NCBI RefSeq assembly: GCF_015751785.1
Contig: NZ_JADOTY010000001.1
Coordinates: 806,001-870,000 of the forward strand
Direction: 5' to 3'
DNA: 64,000 nucleotides
Origin: Micromonospora vinacea
GTDB lineage: Bacteria; Actinomycetota; Actinomycetes; Mycobacteriales; Micromonosporaceae
The notes beneath the pieces were generated by a model. The model was given only the letters and a program-made list of their open reading frames with translations. It did no database searches and was not told the origin of the DNA. The position numbers and the translations under genes are program-made. Below, piece after piece: positions 15,833 through 24,676 of the stretch (positions within the stretch are counted from its first letter, which is position 1; every line of letters starts with the position of its first letter).

Positions 15833-16833
15833 CGGTTAGCGGCGATCCAGGCATCAATCTGCGCCCACCAGTCGAAGAGCCAGTCGATGCGTTCCTGCCG
15901 TCCGGTCGGTACGTCCTCCGGCGGCACCGACCAGAACCGCATCACGATCCGCTTGTCCATCGGCAGTTCCCGCCACACGTCGGTGACGGTGAGCAGCCGG
16001 TCCAGCCCGGTGTGGGCGACGAAGATGACCCCGGCGTCCGGTGCGGCGTCCAGCGCGGCGAGCATCCCACCGGGTTGCGGGGCGAGCACGTGGCGCATCC
16101 GCTCGGCGCGCAGGGCCATTCGTTCCAGGCCGAGGGAGCGCAGCCGGGCGATGGCGCGCAGCCGTCGCCTGGGGGTGAAGTTGCCGCCCTCCGGAAAGAG
16201 CACGAAGGCGTCGTTGTCGTCCAGGCCGGTGGCCAGATGCCCGACCTGGCGTACCGTCTCCTCGCCGCGCTCCGGTGTCGGCGCTATGAACCGGTTGGGC
16301 AGCCGGTTGAGCAGCACGTCGATTGCCGGATCCCACTGGAGGCTGTCCTTGAGGACGATCCGGGGCTCCCGGTGGAACCAGTTGACCAGCCCGTGGATGA
16401 GGATGAACGAGTCGCCAGGCCCCGCGTGCCGGCAGAGCACCAGCTCGGGTCGGCCGGGCAGCGCCGTGTCCGGGTCGGTGCCGACCACGTCGATGCGCAA
16501 CCGCAGTGTCCAATGTGCCTGCCAGAACAGCACCCGCAGGAACCAGCCGGCCAGCACGTAGTGCGCGCGCTGGAAGGCCGGCGACCGGGTCCGCCAGCCG
16601 AAACCGGAGACGACCCAGAGCAGGAAGAGCGCGAGTAGCGCGGCCGCGTCCCAGACCAGGTAGAAGCAGCCGATCCAGAGCAGTCGCAGCGGGCGCAGCC
16701 GGCCCGGGACCAGCGGGGACGCAGCGGCGGCGAGCAGCGCCCAGATCGGCAACGTGGTGACCACCAGGAAGGCGACCAGTACGACGGCGGGGGCCAACAG
16801 CAGCCGACGCAGCCACCGGGGAGGCAGCGGCAT
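15829..16833 (-). CDS. 1-acylglycerol-3-phosphate acyltransferase-family protein (PlsC-like)
   Basis: A 334-residue membrane acyltransferase. Two or three hydrophobic helices (residues about 10-95) precede the LPLAT domain, where CRHAGPGDSF gives the catalytic His-x4-Asp and LFPEGGNFTP the glycerol-phosphate binding FPEG motif. It should transfer an acyl chain to a lysophospholipid or similar acceptor at the membrane. The ATG at 16833 shares its A with the stop of the upstream patatin gene (TGATG), and GGAG lies just before. This ties an acyl hydrolase and an acyltransferase in one mRNA and suggests lipid remodelling. Its last codon and stop lie in the 60-bp repeat. Confidence 0.87.
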   Translation of the reverse strand: MPLPPRWLRRLLLAPAVVLVAFLVVTTLPIWALLAAAASPLVPGRLRPLRLLWIGCFYLVWDAAALLALFLLWVVSGFGWRTRSPAFQRAHYVLAGWFLRVLFWQAHWTLRLRIDVVGTDPDTALPGRPELVLCRHAGPGDSFILIHGLVNWFHREPRIVLKDSLQWDPAIDVLLNRLPNRFIAPTPERGEETVRQVGHLATGLDDNDAFVLFPEGGNFTPRRRLRAIARLRSLGLERMALRAERMRHVLAPQPGGMLAALDAAPDAGVIFVAHTGLDRLLTVTDVWRELPMDKRIVMRFWSVPPEDVPTGRQERIDWLFDWWAQIDAWIAANR

Positions 16834-17675
16834 CACCGCTCCTGGTGGGTGGCGAGGTACCGCCGGGAGGCGGTGTACGCGCGGCTGATCCGCCGTCCCA
16901 CAGCCGCCATGTCCCGGTACGCCCACGGCGTGTCGTCGCGGGGGTTGAGCCCGCCGGTGGGCAGGACGTGCACCTCCACCCCCTCGGGCAGCGCCGCCAT
17001 CTCCCGGAAGAAGCGGTGCCGGCGGGAGATCTCGAACGCGACCTGCGCGATCTCCCACGGCCGACGGGGCGGGGTCAGCTCCCGTTCGATTCGACCCACC
17101 TGGAGGACGTAGATCCGGCGGGCGCCGACGGCCACCGCCTCACCGATCGGGATGGAGTTGACGATCCCGCCGTCCACGTAGTGCGCGCCGTCGATCTGCA
17201 TCGGCGGAAGCAGGCCCGGCACGGAGGCCGACGCCATCACCGCCGGCACCACCGGACCGCTGTCGAACCAGTGCTCGGCGGCCCGCTCGATGTGGGCGGC
17301 GCAGCACCGGAACGGCACCCGCAGATCGGCGAAGGTGGTGTCCACCCCCAGCTCGGTCTCCAACAGGCGGCGCAGCGGCCGGGGTGAGTGCAGGTGGGTG
17401 CGGGCGGCGAAGCGGCGCAACTGCCGGGCCACCGAGTCGCCGTACACCTCGCTCGCCTCCGGTGAGGCCCAGAGCCGGACCAGCCGGTCGGTCACGGCCT
17501 CCGACGGGTCGGCGGCGACCAGCGCGCCGTTCACCGCGCCGATCGAGGTGCCGAGCACCATGTCGGGTTGGATGCCGGCGCGGAACAGCGCGCGCAACAT
17601 GCCGACCTCGACCGCGCCGAGCACTCCCCCGCCGCCGAGCACGAACGCCACCGGTCCCCCCGCCATGTCTCTCAT
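16833..17675 (-). CDS. Patatin-like phospholipase
   Basis: A 280-residue Ser-Asp dyad lipid hydrolase. Seen: the oxyanion-hole motif LGGGGVLGAVEVG near residue 15, the nucleophile elbow GTSIGA near residue 45, and DGGIVNS with the catalytic Asp near residue 170. No signal peptide is seen, so it probably acts at the inner face of the membrane. Two starts are possible, ATG 17675 and ATG 17666, three codons apart; both keep the fold intact. It is translationally coupled by TGATG to the PlsC-like acyltransferase, suggesting a deacylation-reacylation pair. It is divergent from a Ser/Thr kinase gene. Confidence 0.9.
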   Translation of the reverse strand: MRDMAGGPVAFVLGGGGVLGAVEVGMLRALFRAGIQPDMVLGTSIGAVNGALVAADPSEAVTDRLVRLWASPEASEVYGDSVARQLRRFAARTHLHSPRPLRRLLETELGVDTTFADLRVPFRCCAAHIERAAEHWFDSGPVVPAVMASASVPGLLPPMQIDGAHYVDGGIVNSIPIGEAVAVGARRIYVLQVGRIERELTPPRRPWEIAQVAFEISRRHRFFREMAALPEGVEVHVLPTGGLNPRDDTPWAYRDMAAVGRRISRAYTASRRYLATHQER

Positions 17676-17831
17676 CCTGGCACGGGCCCGCCGCCGACCG
17701 ATGGGCTGCCGTCGCCCGGCGGTCAGCGCACGGCAGGCACCGTCCGCCGACGGCCGGTGGCGGCGGCGTTGACAGGCCGGACGCATTCGCGCAACCTGAT
17801 ACGGCTCCCACCCCTGAGGCAGGTGCGATCC

Positions 17832-19331
17832 GTGAAGGCAGCGCTGCATCCGGGCCGATTGCTGGCTCGCAGATACCGACTTCTGGACCAGATCGGCGCC
17901 GGTGGCATGTCGGTCATCTGGCGTGCCCGGGACGAGGTGCTGGACCGGGTGGTCGCGCTCAAGGTGCTCGCCCCGTCCCTCGCCGCCGACGCGCGGTTCC
18001 GGGGCATGGTGCGCGAGGAGGCACGGGCTGCCGCCCAGCTGGTGCACCCGCACCTGACGTCCGTGCACGACTACGGCGAGACGGTCGACCCGGACGGCTC
18101 GATCACCTCTTTCGTGGTGATGGAGCTGCTCAGCGGCGAGGAGTTGAAGCTTCGGCTCACCGAGGGGCCGTTGCCGTGGACCGAGGCGGTCCAGGTGGGC
18201 GCGCAGGTCGCGGACGCGCTGGCCGCCGCGCACCGGCTCGGCATCGTGCACCGGGACATCACCCCGGCCAACGTGATGATGACCGGGACGGGCGTCAAGG
18301 TGCTCGACTTCGGCATCGCCACCCGGATCGGCGCGCCCGACGAGGACGAGGACGGCGAGACCTTCGGCACCCCGGCGTACGTGGCCCCGGAACGTCTCGA
18401 CGGCGCGCCGGCCCAACCGTCCACCGACGTCTACTCGCTCGGCGTGCTGTTGCACGAGGCGCTCACCGGCCGGGTTCCGTATCCGGCGGACACCTGGGAG
18501 CAGCTCAGCGCCGCGCTGGCCAGTGGCCCGCCGCCGACGCTGGCCGACCTACCGGACCTGCCCGCGCCGGTGGCCCAGATCTGCCTGCGCAGCCTCGCCC
18601 GGAACCCGGCCGATCGGCCGACCGCCCGGCAGGTCGCCACCGCGCTGCGCGACCACTCGCTGCCCGCCGAGCCCCCGACCGCGACCATCCGGGTGCCCAC
18701 CCAGCCGATGCCACCGCAGTCGCCGGCCGTGGCGACGGCCAGCGTCCCGGCAGCGGCGCGACCGGATGCGGACACCTCGGACGGCGGGGCCTCCTCCGGC
18801 GCGGGCGGACCGGCGGCCGGGTCGGGCTGGTCGCGGCGGCGGCTGGTGCTGCTGCTGGTGCTGGCCGTCGGGGTGACCCTGGCCGGGGTGGCCCTGCTGC
18901 CCGAACAGCAGCCGACCCGCCGGGCACAGCCCTCCGCCGGGCCGGTGACGACCCCGTCGACCGGGCCGCCGGCCCCCGAGTCGTCCGCGCCCATCACGTC
19001 GGCGCCGCCGACCGCGGCGCCGCCGACGAAGCCGACCACCGGCGCGCCCACCTCGAACCCGGGCACCCTGACCGAGGTCGCGAACCGGGTCGACGGGTTG
19101 ATCGGCGCCGGCCTGGGCGCCGGGGAGATCCGCGACGACGTGGCCCTCGACCTGCGCAACGAGCTGCGCAACCTGACAGTGGCGGTCAGTTCCGGCCGCG
19201 AAGAGCTGGCGCCGCCGGTGGCCCGGCTGCGCGCCAAGGTCACCGTCCGCCTCGGTGAGGGCGGCATCAGCCCGGCGTACGCCTCCCGGCTCGACGCCGC
19301 CATCGCCGAACTGGGCGCGACCGGGGCCTGA
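17832..19331 (+). CDS. Ser/Thr protein kinase with one transmembrane segment
   Basis: A 499-residue Hanks-type kinase. Kinase domain at about residues 15-275: GAGGMSVIWRARD (P-loop), VALKVL (ATP Lys), HRDITPANVMM (catalytic loop), LDFGIATR, GTPAYVAPE. In the catalytic loop Thr stands where most bacterial Ser/Thr kinases have Lys (HRDxKPxN), which is uncommon. A Pro/Ala/Thr-rich linker follows, then one membrane helix (RLVLLLVLAVGVTLAGVALL, about residues 337-356). Next comes a Pro/Thr-rich extracytoplasmic stalk and a ~90-residue helical C-terminal domain of unknown type. There is no PASTA domain. The GTG at 17832 is chosen because the kinase fold begins soon after. Confidence 0.92.
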   Translation: MKAALHPGRLLARRYRLLDQIGAGGMSVIWRARDEVLDRVVALKVLAPSLAADARFRGMVREEARAAAQLVHPHLTSVHDYGETVDPDGSITSFVVMELLSGEELKLRLTEGPLPWTEAVQVGAQVADALAAAHRLGIVHRDITPANVMMTGTGVKVLDFGIATRIGAPDEDEDGETFGTPAYVAPERLDGAPAQPSTDVYSLGVLLHEALTGRVPYPADTWEQLSAALASGPPPTLADLPDLPAPVAQICLRSLARNPADRPTARQVATALRDHSLPAEPPTATIRVPTQPMPPQSPAVATASVPAAARPDADTSDGGASSGAGGPAAGSGWSRRRLVLLLVLAVGVTLAGVALLPEQQPTRRAQPSAGPVTTPSTGPPAPESSAPITSAPPTAAPPTKPTTGAPTSNPGTLTEVANRVDGLIGAGLGAGEIRDDVALDLRNELRNLTVAVSSGREELAPPVARLRAKVTVRLGEGGISPAYASRLDAAIAELGATGA

Positions 19332-19353
19332 CCCGGCGACCCGGCTGGGTCAG
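19328..19353. terminator. Short hairpin spanning the stops of two convergent genes
   Basis: CTGACCC (19328-19334) pairs with GGGTCAG (19347-19353) and contains the stop codons of both the kinase and the glycosyltransferase genes. The stem is weak (7 bp). Confidence 0.35.
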
Positions 19354-20462
19354 CGCACCGGCACCCGGGCCGGTTCGTTGACGTCGTGCCGGCCGACGGC
19401 GAAGCGCCGATAGACCTCCGCGTAGCCGCGCGCCATCCGCTCGACCGAGAAGTTCTGCGCGACGTGCGCCACGCAGTCCTCCGGGTCGAGTCGCTCCGCC
19501 GCGAGCAACGCGGCCGGTAGCTCCTCGGACCGCTCGACGACCAGCCCGGTCCGCCCCGGCTGCACCAACTCGGGCACCGCACCCCGGTTGAGCGCGACCA
19601 CCGGCGTGCCGGTCGCCATCGCCTCCAGCATCACCATGCCGAACGGCTCGTCCCACTGGATCGGCATGATCAGGCAGCGGGCGTCGACAAGCATCCGCAG
19701 CGTCGTCGCGCGGTCCGCGTTGAGCACGACTGTCACGTCGTCGTCGATCATCGGCGCGACGACCTGCTCGTAGTAGCGGCGCTCGGCCGGCTCGTTGCAC
19801 TTGCCGGCCAGCAGCAGCGGCAGCCCGGCCGCCCGGCACGCCCGGATGGCGGTGTCCGGGCCCTTGTCCGGGCTGAACCGGGCCAGCCACAGCACCGGCC
19901 CCGCACCGGGCGTGTGCTTGCGCGGGAAGCCCCGGATGTCCAGCGCGTTGTGCACGGTGCCGGCCCAGGGCAGGTTCGGGTTCAGCCGACGCTGGGCGTG
20001 CGAGATGGCCACCAGAGCGACGCCTCCGTCGATGTCGCTCAGCACGTCGCCGTACTCCCCGACGGGGTTCCCGTGCACTGTCGCGACCGTCGGCACGGCC
20101 CGGCGGCCGGCGACCAGCGGACCGATCGTGGTGTGGTCGTGGATCACGTCGAAGTCGGCCACGCTGATCAGCCGATTCACCCGGGCCAGGTGAGCCAGTT
20201 CGGGCAGTGACTCACCGAGCCGCTCGTACTGGACCTCGGCGACGGTGGAGACGAAGCCGTCGGCCGCGGTGCCGTGGTCACCGCCGGCGCCGAACAGGGT
20301 CACCGCGTGTCCCTGCTCGCAGAGCGCGTCCACCAGGGCCGCGACGACCTGCTCAAGGCCGCCGTAACCGGGCGGCGGAACGGACAACCACGGCGGAACC
20401 ACCATTGCGATGCGCAGCGACCGCTCGTCGGACCGGCCTGCGGGCGGGTGGTTCACGGCCAC
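19350..20462 (-). CDS. Glycosyltransferase family 4 protein
   Basis: A 370-residue GT-B retaining glycosyltransferase. Seen: PPGYGGLEQVVAALVDAL (N-terminal nucleotide/acceptor loop), HDHTTIGPLVAG, VATVHGNP, GPVLWLARFSPDKGPDTAIRA (start of the GT4 donor domain), and PIQWDEPFGMVMLEAMATGTPVVALNRGAVPELV, with the family's E-x7-E type donor-binding segment. It has a GTG start with GGAGGA 5 nt before it. No membrane segment is seen; it acts in the cytosol on an unknown sugar donor and acceptor. It is a single gene, convergent with the kinase. Confidence 0.92.
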   Translation of the reverse strand: MAVNHPPAGRSDERSLRIAMVVPPWLSVPPPGYGGLEQVVAALVDALCEQGHAVTLFGAGGDHGTAADGFVSTVAEVQYERLGESLPELAHLARVNRLISVADFDVIHDHTTIGPLVAGRRAVPTVATVHGNPVGEYGDVLSDIDGGVALVAISHAQRRLNPNLPWAGTVHNALDIRGFPRKHTPGAGPVLWLARFSPDKGPDTAIRACRAAGLPLLLAGKCNEPAERRYYEQVVAPMIDDDVTVVLNADRATTLRMLVDARCLIMPIQWDEPFGMVMLEAMATGTPVVALNRGAVPELVQPGRTGLVVERSEELPAALLAAERLDPEDCVAHVAQNFSVERMARGYAEVYRRFAVGRHDVNEPARVPVR

Positions 20463-20553
20463 GAGTCCTCCCCGTTGATCCCCGGTGCGGCGGCACCGCC
20501 GGTCGGCGGCGGTTTCCCGGTGACGTCGCGGGTAAACGGGACACGCCGGACGC

Positions 20554-21225
20554 TCACCCGCCCACCAGGAGCTGGTCGTGCACGACCCGCACCCCGGGCG
20601 CGGACCACGCCACCCGCTCGACCTGGTCGCGTTCCCACCAGGACCGGACCACCCCGGCGAGGACCAGCGTGTCGCCGTCCACCTCGACGGTCACCCGCTC
20701 GCCGCCGAGCGTGCGCGACAGCGCCCGTTGGACGTCCCGCCGCAGGCGTTCGGCGACCGGTGGCGACGCAGGTCGTACCTCGATCAGGTTGGTGATCCCC
20801 CGGACGCCGTCGAGCCGGCGCGCCTCGCCCTCGGCGGCCCGCCGCTGCCAGCCGAACTCGACCTCACCGCGCAGCATCAGCCAGCCGTTGGCCACTGTCA
20901 CGTCCAGCCGTTCGGCCGGCACGAAGCTGTCCCACTCCAACGCCCGCATGGCGGCGATGGCGACCTCGGCGTCGGTACGCCCCGGAGTGCCGGGCAGCCG
21001 CACCTCCATCTCGTCTGCCACCGCCCGTACGCCACGGACCCGCTGGGCGCACCGGGTCGCGGCCCAACCGCGAGCGGCACCGTCCACGAATCCGGTCAGG
21101 GTGACCACGCCCTGGTCGACGGTCACCCCGATCTCGTTCGGTTGCAGCCGGGCGTCCCAGGCCAGCTCGGCCAGGACGTCGCGTTGGATGCGCTGGTCGT
21201 CGCGGACATCCACCACCTCGGTCAT
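20554..21225 (-). CDS. Triple-BON-domain protein
   Basis: A 223-residue protein made of three consecutive BON modules: about residues 8-65 (QRDVLAELAWDARLQPNEIGVTV...GVVTLTGFV), 85-150 (DVTVANGWLMLRGEVEF) and 160-222 (VTVEVDGDTLVLAGVV). Each has the alpha-beta-beta-alpha-beta pattern with the conserved Gly of the V-x-L-x-G turn. BON domains bind membranes or large hydrophobic ligands. No signal peptide is seen, so a cytosolic stress role like that of related OsmY-type actinobacterial proteins is possible. The ATG at 21225 starts directly at the first module. It stands alone, after a strong terminator. Confidence 0.88.
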   Translation of the reverse strand: MTEVVDVRDDQRIQRDVLAELAWDARLQPNEIGVTVDQGVVTLTGFVDGAARGWAATRCAQRVRGVRAVADEMEVRLPGTPGRTDAEVAIAAMRALEWDSFVPAERLDVTVANGWLMLRGEVEFGWQRRAAEGEARRLDGVRGITNLIEVRPASPPVAERLRRDVQRALSRTLGGERVTVEVDGDTLVLAGVVRSWWERDQVERVAWSAPGVRVVHDQLLVGG

Positions 21226-21280
21226 GGCACCCCACCCCCGATTCCGGTCGTCGCCCACCGAACCTGCCGGGCGGACGGGT

Positions 21281-21315
21281 GACGGCGGTTCACCCGATCC
21301 GGGTGAACCGCCGTC
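21281..21315. terminator. 15-bp perfect hairpin
   Basis: Arms 21281-21295 and 21301-21315 (GACGGCGGTTCACCC and complement) with loop GATCC, between the htrA terminator and the BON gene. Probably a second terminator for htrA. Confidence 0.65.
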
Positions 21316-21322
21316 CGGGCGG

Positions 21323-21373
21323 AAAAAAGCGGCGGGTGACGGAGCCGACCCCCTCGGCCCCGCCACCCGCCGC
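21323..21373 (-). terminator. Intrinsic terminator of htrA
   Basis: Stem GCGGCGGGTG (21329-21338) with CACCCGCCGC (21364-21373), followed on the minus strand by six T (21328-21323). This is the most classical Rho-independent terminator of the window. Confidence 0.85.
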
Positions 21374-21407
21374 CGGAGGGAGGAAGCAGGTTCTGTCAGA
21401 CAGCTGG

Positions 21408-23051
21408 TCAGGACGTCTCGGCGAGCGTCACGGTCGCCGACTTCTCGACACCGTTGCGCTTGAACTGCACCTCGACCCGGTCGCCGACCTTGCCGGCCTG
21501 CACCGCGCCGACCAGGTCGTCCGAGTCGTTGACCGGCTTGTCGCCGAAGCGGGTGACGACGTCGCCACGCTGGAGGCCGGCCTTCTCGGCCGGGCTGCCC
21601 GGGGTGATCGACGCGACCAGCGCGCCACCACCCTCGGCCTGGTTGACGCCGACCCCGAGCGACGGGTGGCTGACCTTCTCGCCACGCTGGAGCTTGCCCG
21701 CGACGTCCTTGGCCTTGTTGCTGGGGATGGCGAACCCGACACCGATGTTGCCGGTGCTCTGCCCGGAGGTCGCGATGGCGGTGTTGACACCGATCACCTC
21801 GCCCCGGGTGTTGACCAACGCGCCGCCGGAGTTGCCGGGGTTGATCGGCGCGTCCGTCTGGAGCAGGCCGGAGATCGAGCTGACCGGCTGGCTCTGCTGG
21901 GTCGGGTCCTGCTGCTGCCCCTCGCCGGCCCGGATGGTGCGGTCCCGGGCGCTGAGGATGCCCGAGGTCACCGAACCCTGCAGGCCGAGCGGGCTACCCA
22001 GGGCGAGCACCTGGTCGCCGACCTGCATGGCGTCGCTGTCGCCGAACTTGGCGGGCTTGAGGTCGCTCACCCCGTTGGCCTTCACCACCGCCAGGTCCGT
22101 CTTCGGGTCGGTGCCAATGATCTTCGCGTCGGCGGTCTTGCCGTCGGCGAAGACCACCCGTACCGCGTCGCCGGCGGCGGACGCGACCACGTGGTTGTTG
22201 GTCAGCACGTACCCGTCGGCGCTGAGCACCACCCCGGAGCCCTCACCGCTGTCGGTGGTGATCGACACGACGCTGTCCTGCACCGACGCGGCGATCTTCG
22301 GCAGGTCGGCGCCATTGATCACGGGAGCCGCGGAGTAGGTGCGGGTGATACCGCCACTGTCTCCGTCGAGGGCGAGCGCGAGCGCCCCGCCGGCCACACC
22401 GGAACCGAGCATCAGGGCGAAGACCGCGACGCCGGCGCCGGCGAACTTGGCGATCCGACCCGGCCGGGGGCCGCTGCCGGGCGGCGCGACCTGCGGGCCC
22501 CACGGCGGGACCGGCTGGCCCGGGTGCTGCGGGTGCTGTCCAGGGTGCTGCGGGTGCTGGGCGTGCTGCCCGGGGTGCTGCTGGTGCTGGGCGTACGCCA
22601 TGCCCGGCTGCCCCCCGCCGGCCCAGCCGGACTGCTGGCCCTGGTACCAGGGGGCACCGGGGTAGTGGCCGGCGGCCGGCTGCGGGTAGCCGGGCTGGCC
22701 GGGCGCCGGGTGACCGGAGACCGGGTACGGCGGCGCGGACGCGGCGGCGGCCGGGCGCTCGTAGCCGGTCGACGGCTCGTACCCGGTCGGCTGGGCGGCG
22801 GCCGGCGGGCCGGCGGGCGCGGAGGAGCCGGCGTACCCGGCGGGCGATGCGGCCGGGGTGGCGGCGGTGGTCTCCGCGTCACGGGCGGTGGAGACGACCG
22901 TCGGGTCACCGTCGGTCGAGACGACCGGTACTGGAGTGGTCGGGGAGTCGGACTGCACGCGCTCGTCGCGCGGCAGCTCGGCGGTGGGGTGCGACGGCTC
23001 GGCGTCGGTGGGGGCCGGCCGGCGCTGCGGGTCGGACTCGAACTCGGTCAT
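21408..23051 (-). CDS. HtrA/DegP-like membrane-anchored serine protease with PDZ domain
   Basis: A 547-residue envelope quality-control protease. Residues 1-~205 are cytosolic and low-complexity, including a His-Pro-Gly-Gln repeat tract (HQQHPGQHAQHPQHPGQ). One membrane helix follows (FAGAGVAVFALMLGSGVAGG, about 215-240), then a trypsin-like domain with the triad TNNHVV (His), DPKTDLAVVK (Asp) and NPGNSGGAL (Ser). A C-terminal PDZ domain begins at LGVGVNQAEGGGALVASI. The ATG at 23051 has GGGAGAAGG upstream and is preferred to an in-frame start 22 codons earlier. It follows the response regulator-kinase pair by 62 nt and is probably their target, given the direct repeat before it. Confidence 0.93.
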   Translation of the reverse strand: MTEFESDPQRRPAPTDAEPSHPTAELPRDERVQSDSPTTPVPVVSTDGDPTVVSTARDAETTAATPAASPAGYAGSSAPAGPPAAAQPTGYEPSTGYERPAAAASAPPYPVSGHPAPGQPGYPQPAAGHYPGAPWYQGQQSGWAGGGQPGMAYAQHQQHPGQHAQHPQHPGQHPQHPGQPVPPWGPQVAPPGSGPRPGRIAKFAGAGVAVFALMLGSGVAGGALALALDGDSGGITRTYSAAPVINGADLPKIAASVQDSVVSITTDSGEGSGVVLSADGYVLTNNHVVASAAGDAVRVVFADGKTADAKIIGTDPKTDLAVVKANGVSDLKPAKFGDSDAMQVGDQVLALGSPLGLQGSVTSGILSARDRTIRAGEGQQQDPTQQSQPVSSISGLLQTDAPINPGNSGGALVNTRGEVIGVNTAIATSGQSTGNIGVGFAIPSNKAKDVAGKLQRGEKVSHPSLGVGVNQAEGGGALVASITPGSPAEKAGLQRGDVVTRFGDKPVNDSDDLVGAVQAGKVGDRVEVQFKRNGVEKSATVTLAETS

Positions 23052-23083
23052 GGCACTACCTTCTCCCGCAGCACTGCAATCAA

Positions 23084-23101
23084 CCTGGAACCGTCCTGGA
23101 A
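23084..23101 (-). promoter_or_regulatory. Direct repeat, probable OmpR-type regulator site upstream of htrA
   Basis: On the minus strand TTCCAGG occurs twice, at 23101-23095 and 23090-23084, with an 11-bp period (TTCCAGG-N4-TTCCAGG). An 11-bp direct-repeat period is typical of OmpR/PhoB-family response regulators, and such a regulator is encoded just upstream. Confidence 0.5.
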
Positions 23102-23113
23102 GTTGGCTGAAAG

Positions 23114-24676
23114 TCACTCGCCCGCTCTGTCGACCTGCGGCAGCAGCGGCAGCCGGACCCGGAAGGTGGCCCCGCCGCCGGGCGTCTCGGCCACCTCGAC
23201 CGAGCCGTGGTGGGCAGCGACCAGCGCCGCCACGATGGCCAGGCCGAGGCCGGTGCCCGTGTTGCCGTCGGCCCGCCGGGTACGGGCCGCGTCGGCCCGG
23301 TAGAACCGCTCGAAGACCCGTTCCGCCTGCTCGGCCGAGAGGCCGGGGCCGGTGTCGGCCACCTCCACGACGGCGAAACCACCAGGTTCGGCGCGAAGCT
23401 GTACCCGGATCTCGGCCTCCGGTGGCGTGTGGGTGAGCGCGTTGGTGACCAGGTTGCCGATCACCTGACGCAGCCGCGCGTCGTCGGCGGAGACGACGAG
23501 CGGGCCCGATTCGGGCGCGATGTCCAGCTCGATCCGCCGGTCCGGTGCGATCGCCCGCGCGGCCTGCACCGCGTCGGAGGCGAGCACCGGCAGCTCCACC
23601 GGGGTCAGCGAGAGCGGTCGTTCCATGTCCAGCCGGGCGAGCAGCAGCAGGTCTTCCACCAGCAGCCCCATCCGGGCCGCCTCGTCCTCGATCCGGCGAA
23701 GCAGGCCGGCGGTCTGCTCCGGCGCACGGGCGGCACCCTGCCGGTACAGCTCGGCGAAGCCGCGAATGGTGGTCAGCGGAGTCCGCAACTCGTGCGAGGC
23801 GTCCGCGACGAACCGCCGCATCCGCTCCTCGGAGCGGATGGCCCGCGCCTCGGACGCCTGAGCGGCGGCGGCGGCATCCCGGGCGGCACTCTCCGCCCAG
23901 CGCGCCGAGGTCTCCGAGGCGGCGCGGGCGGTGAAGGCCGCCTCGATCTGGGTGAGCATCGCGTTCAGCGCACGGGAGAGCCGCCCGAGTTCGGAGGTGG
24001 GATGCTCCTGCCCCTCTTCCGGGTCGGGCACGCGGCGGGTCAGGTCACCGCCGGCGATCGCGGCGGCGGTCTGTTCGATCTCGACGAGGGGCTTGAGGCT
24101 GGTCCGGACGACCGCCGCGCCGACCGAGGCCAGCATGATCAGCACCGCACCGCCGACCAGCAGGTCGATCCACGCCAGTCGCTTGACGGCGAGGTCGACA
24201 TCCGTCAGGTGCTGGCCGATCGCGGCCATCTGGCCGCTGGGCAGCTCGGTGTAGAGCATCCGCCAGCGCACGGAGCTGTCCCGGGCCCGGACGGTGAACG
24301 GAGCACCATTGCGGGCCTGTTCCTCCGCCCGGAAACCGCTCGCGTCGTTCGGCCACGGTGGCAGATCGTTCATCCGGAAGTTGGTGGTGTCGAACACCGG
24401 GATCTGCGCCTTGCCGGTTACCACGTCGGTCAGCACGATCACGTAGTCGGTCGGCAGCAGGACGCCGTTCGACGACGGCGTGATGGACTGGATCCGTTTG
24501 GCGGAGGCGCGCAACTCCTGGTCGATCTGGTCGACCAGGTAGTTGTGCAGGAAGTACGCGGTCGAGACGCTGATCACCAGGAGCGCGACGGCAACAAGCG
24601 CCAGCACCGAGGTGACCAGCTTCACCCGCAGCGGAACGCCCCGCACCCGTCCCTTCGCCTGCTGGACCGCGTTCAC
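23114..24676 (-). CDS. Sensor histidine kinase (HAMP-HisKA-HATPase)
   Basis: A 520-residue two-component sensor. A membrane helix at about residues 18-43 is followed by an extracytoplasmic sensor region (about 44-165) and a second helix (LLVGGAVLIMLASVGAAVV). Next come a HAMP linker, a helical segment rich in Ala/Glu, the HisKA motif ADASHELRTPLTTIRGFAEL with the phosphorylated His near residue 295, and the HATPase boxes VIGNLVTNALTHT, DTGPGLS and GTGLGLAIV. It overlaps the response regulator gene by ATGA. The architecture resembles the TrcS/MprB-type kinases of mycobacteria, and coupling with HtrA suggests envelope-stress sensing. Confidence 0.95.
   Translation of the reverse strand: MNAVQQAKGRVRGVPLRVKLVTSVLALVAVALLVISVSTAYFLHNYLVDQIDQELRASAKRIQSITPSSNGVLLPTDYVIVLTDVVTGKAQIPVFDTTNFRMNDLPPWPNDASGFRAEEQARNGAPFTVRARDSSVRWRMLYTELPSGQMAAIGQHLTDVDLAVKRLAWIDLLVGGAVLIMLASVGAAVVRTSLKPLVEIEQTAAAIAGGDLTRRVPDPEEGQEHPTSELGRLSRALNAMLTQIEAAFTARAASETSARWAESAARDAAAAAQASEARAIRSEERMRRFVADASHELRTPLTTIRGFAELYRQGAARAPEQTAGLLRRIEDEAARMGLLVEDLLLLARLDMERPLSLTPVELPVLASDAVQAARAIAPDRRIELDIAPESGPLVVSADDARLRQVIGNLVTNALTHTPPEAEIRVQLRAEPGGFAVVEVADTGPGLSAEQAERVFERFYRADAARTRRADGNTGTGLGLAIVAALVAAHHGSVEVAETPGGGATFRVRLPLLPQVDRAGE

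Noticed and set aside
11996..16561. Open frame of 1521 codons on the plus strand
   Set aside because: It is antisense to the giant membrane-protein gene, cutA and the acyltransferase. Its product is an implausible Arg/Gln/Pro/Gly-rich chain; biased third-position GC leaves antisense frames open.
16834..17058. Longer start for the PlsC-like acyltransferase
   Set aside because: The extension is an out-of-frame reading of the patatin gene; TGATG coupling fixes the ATG at 16833.
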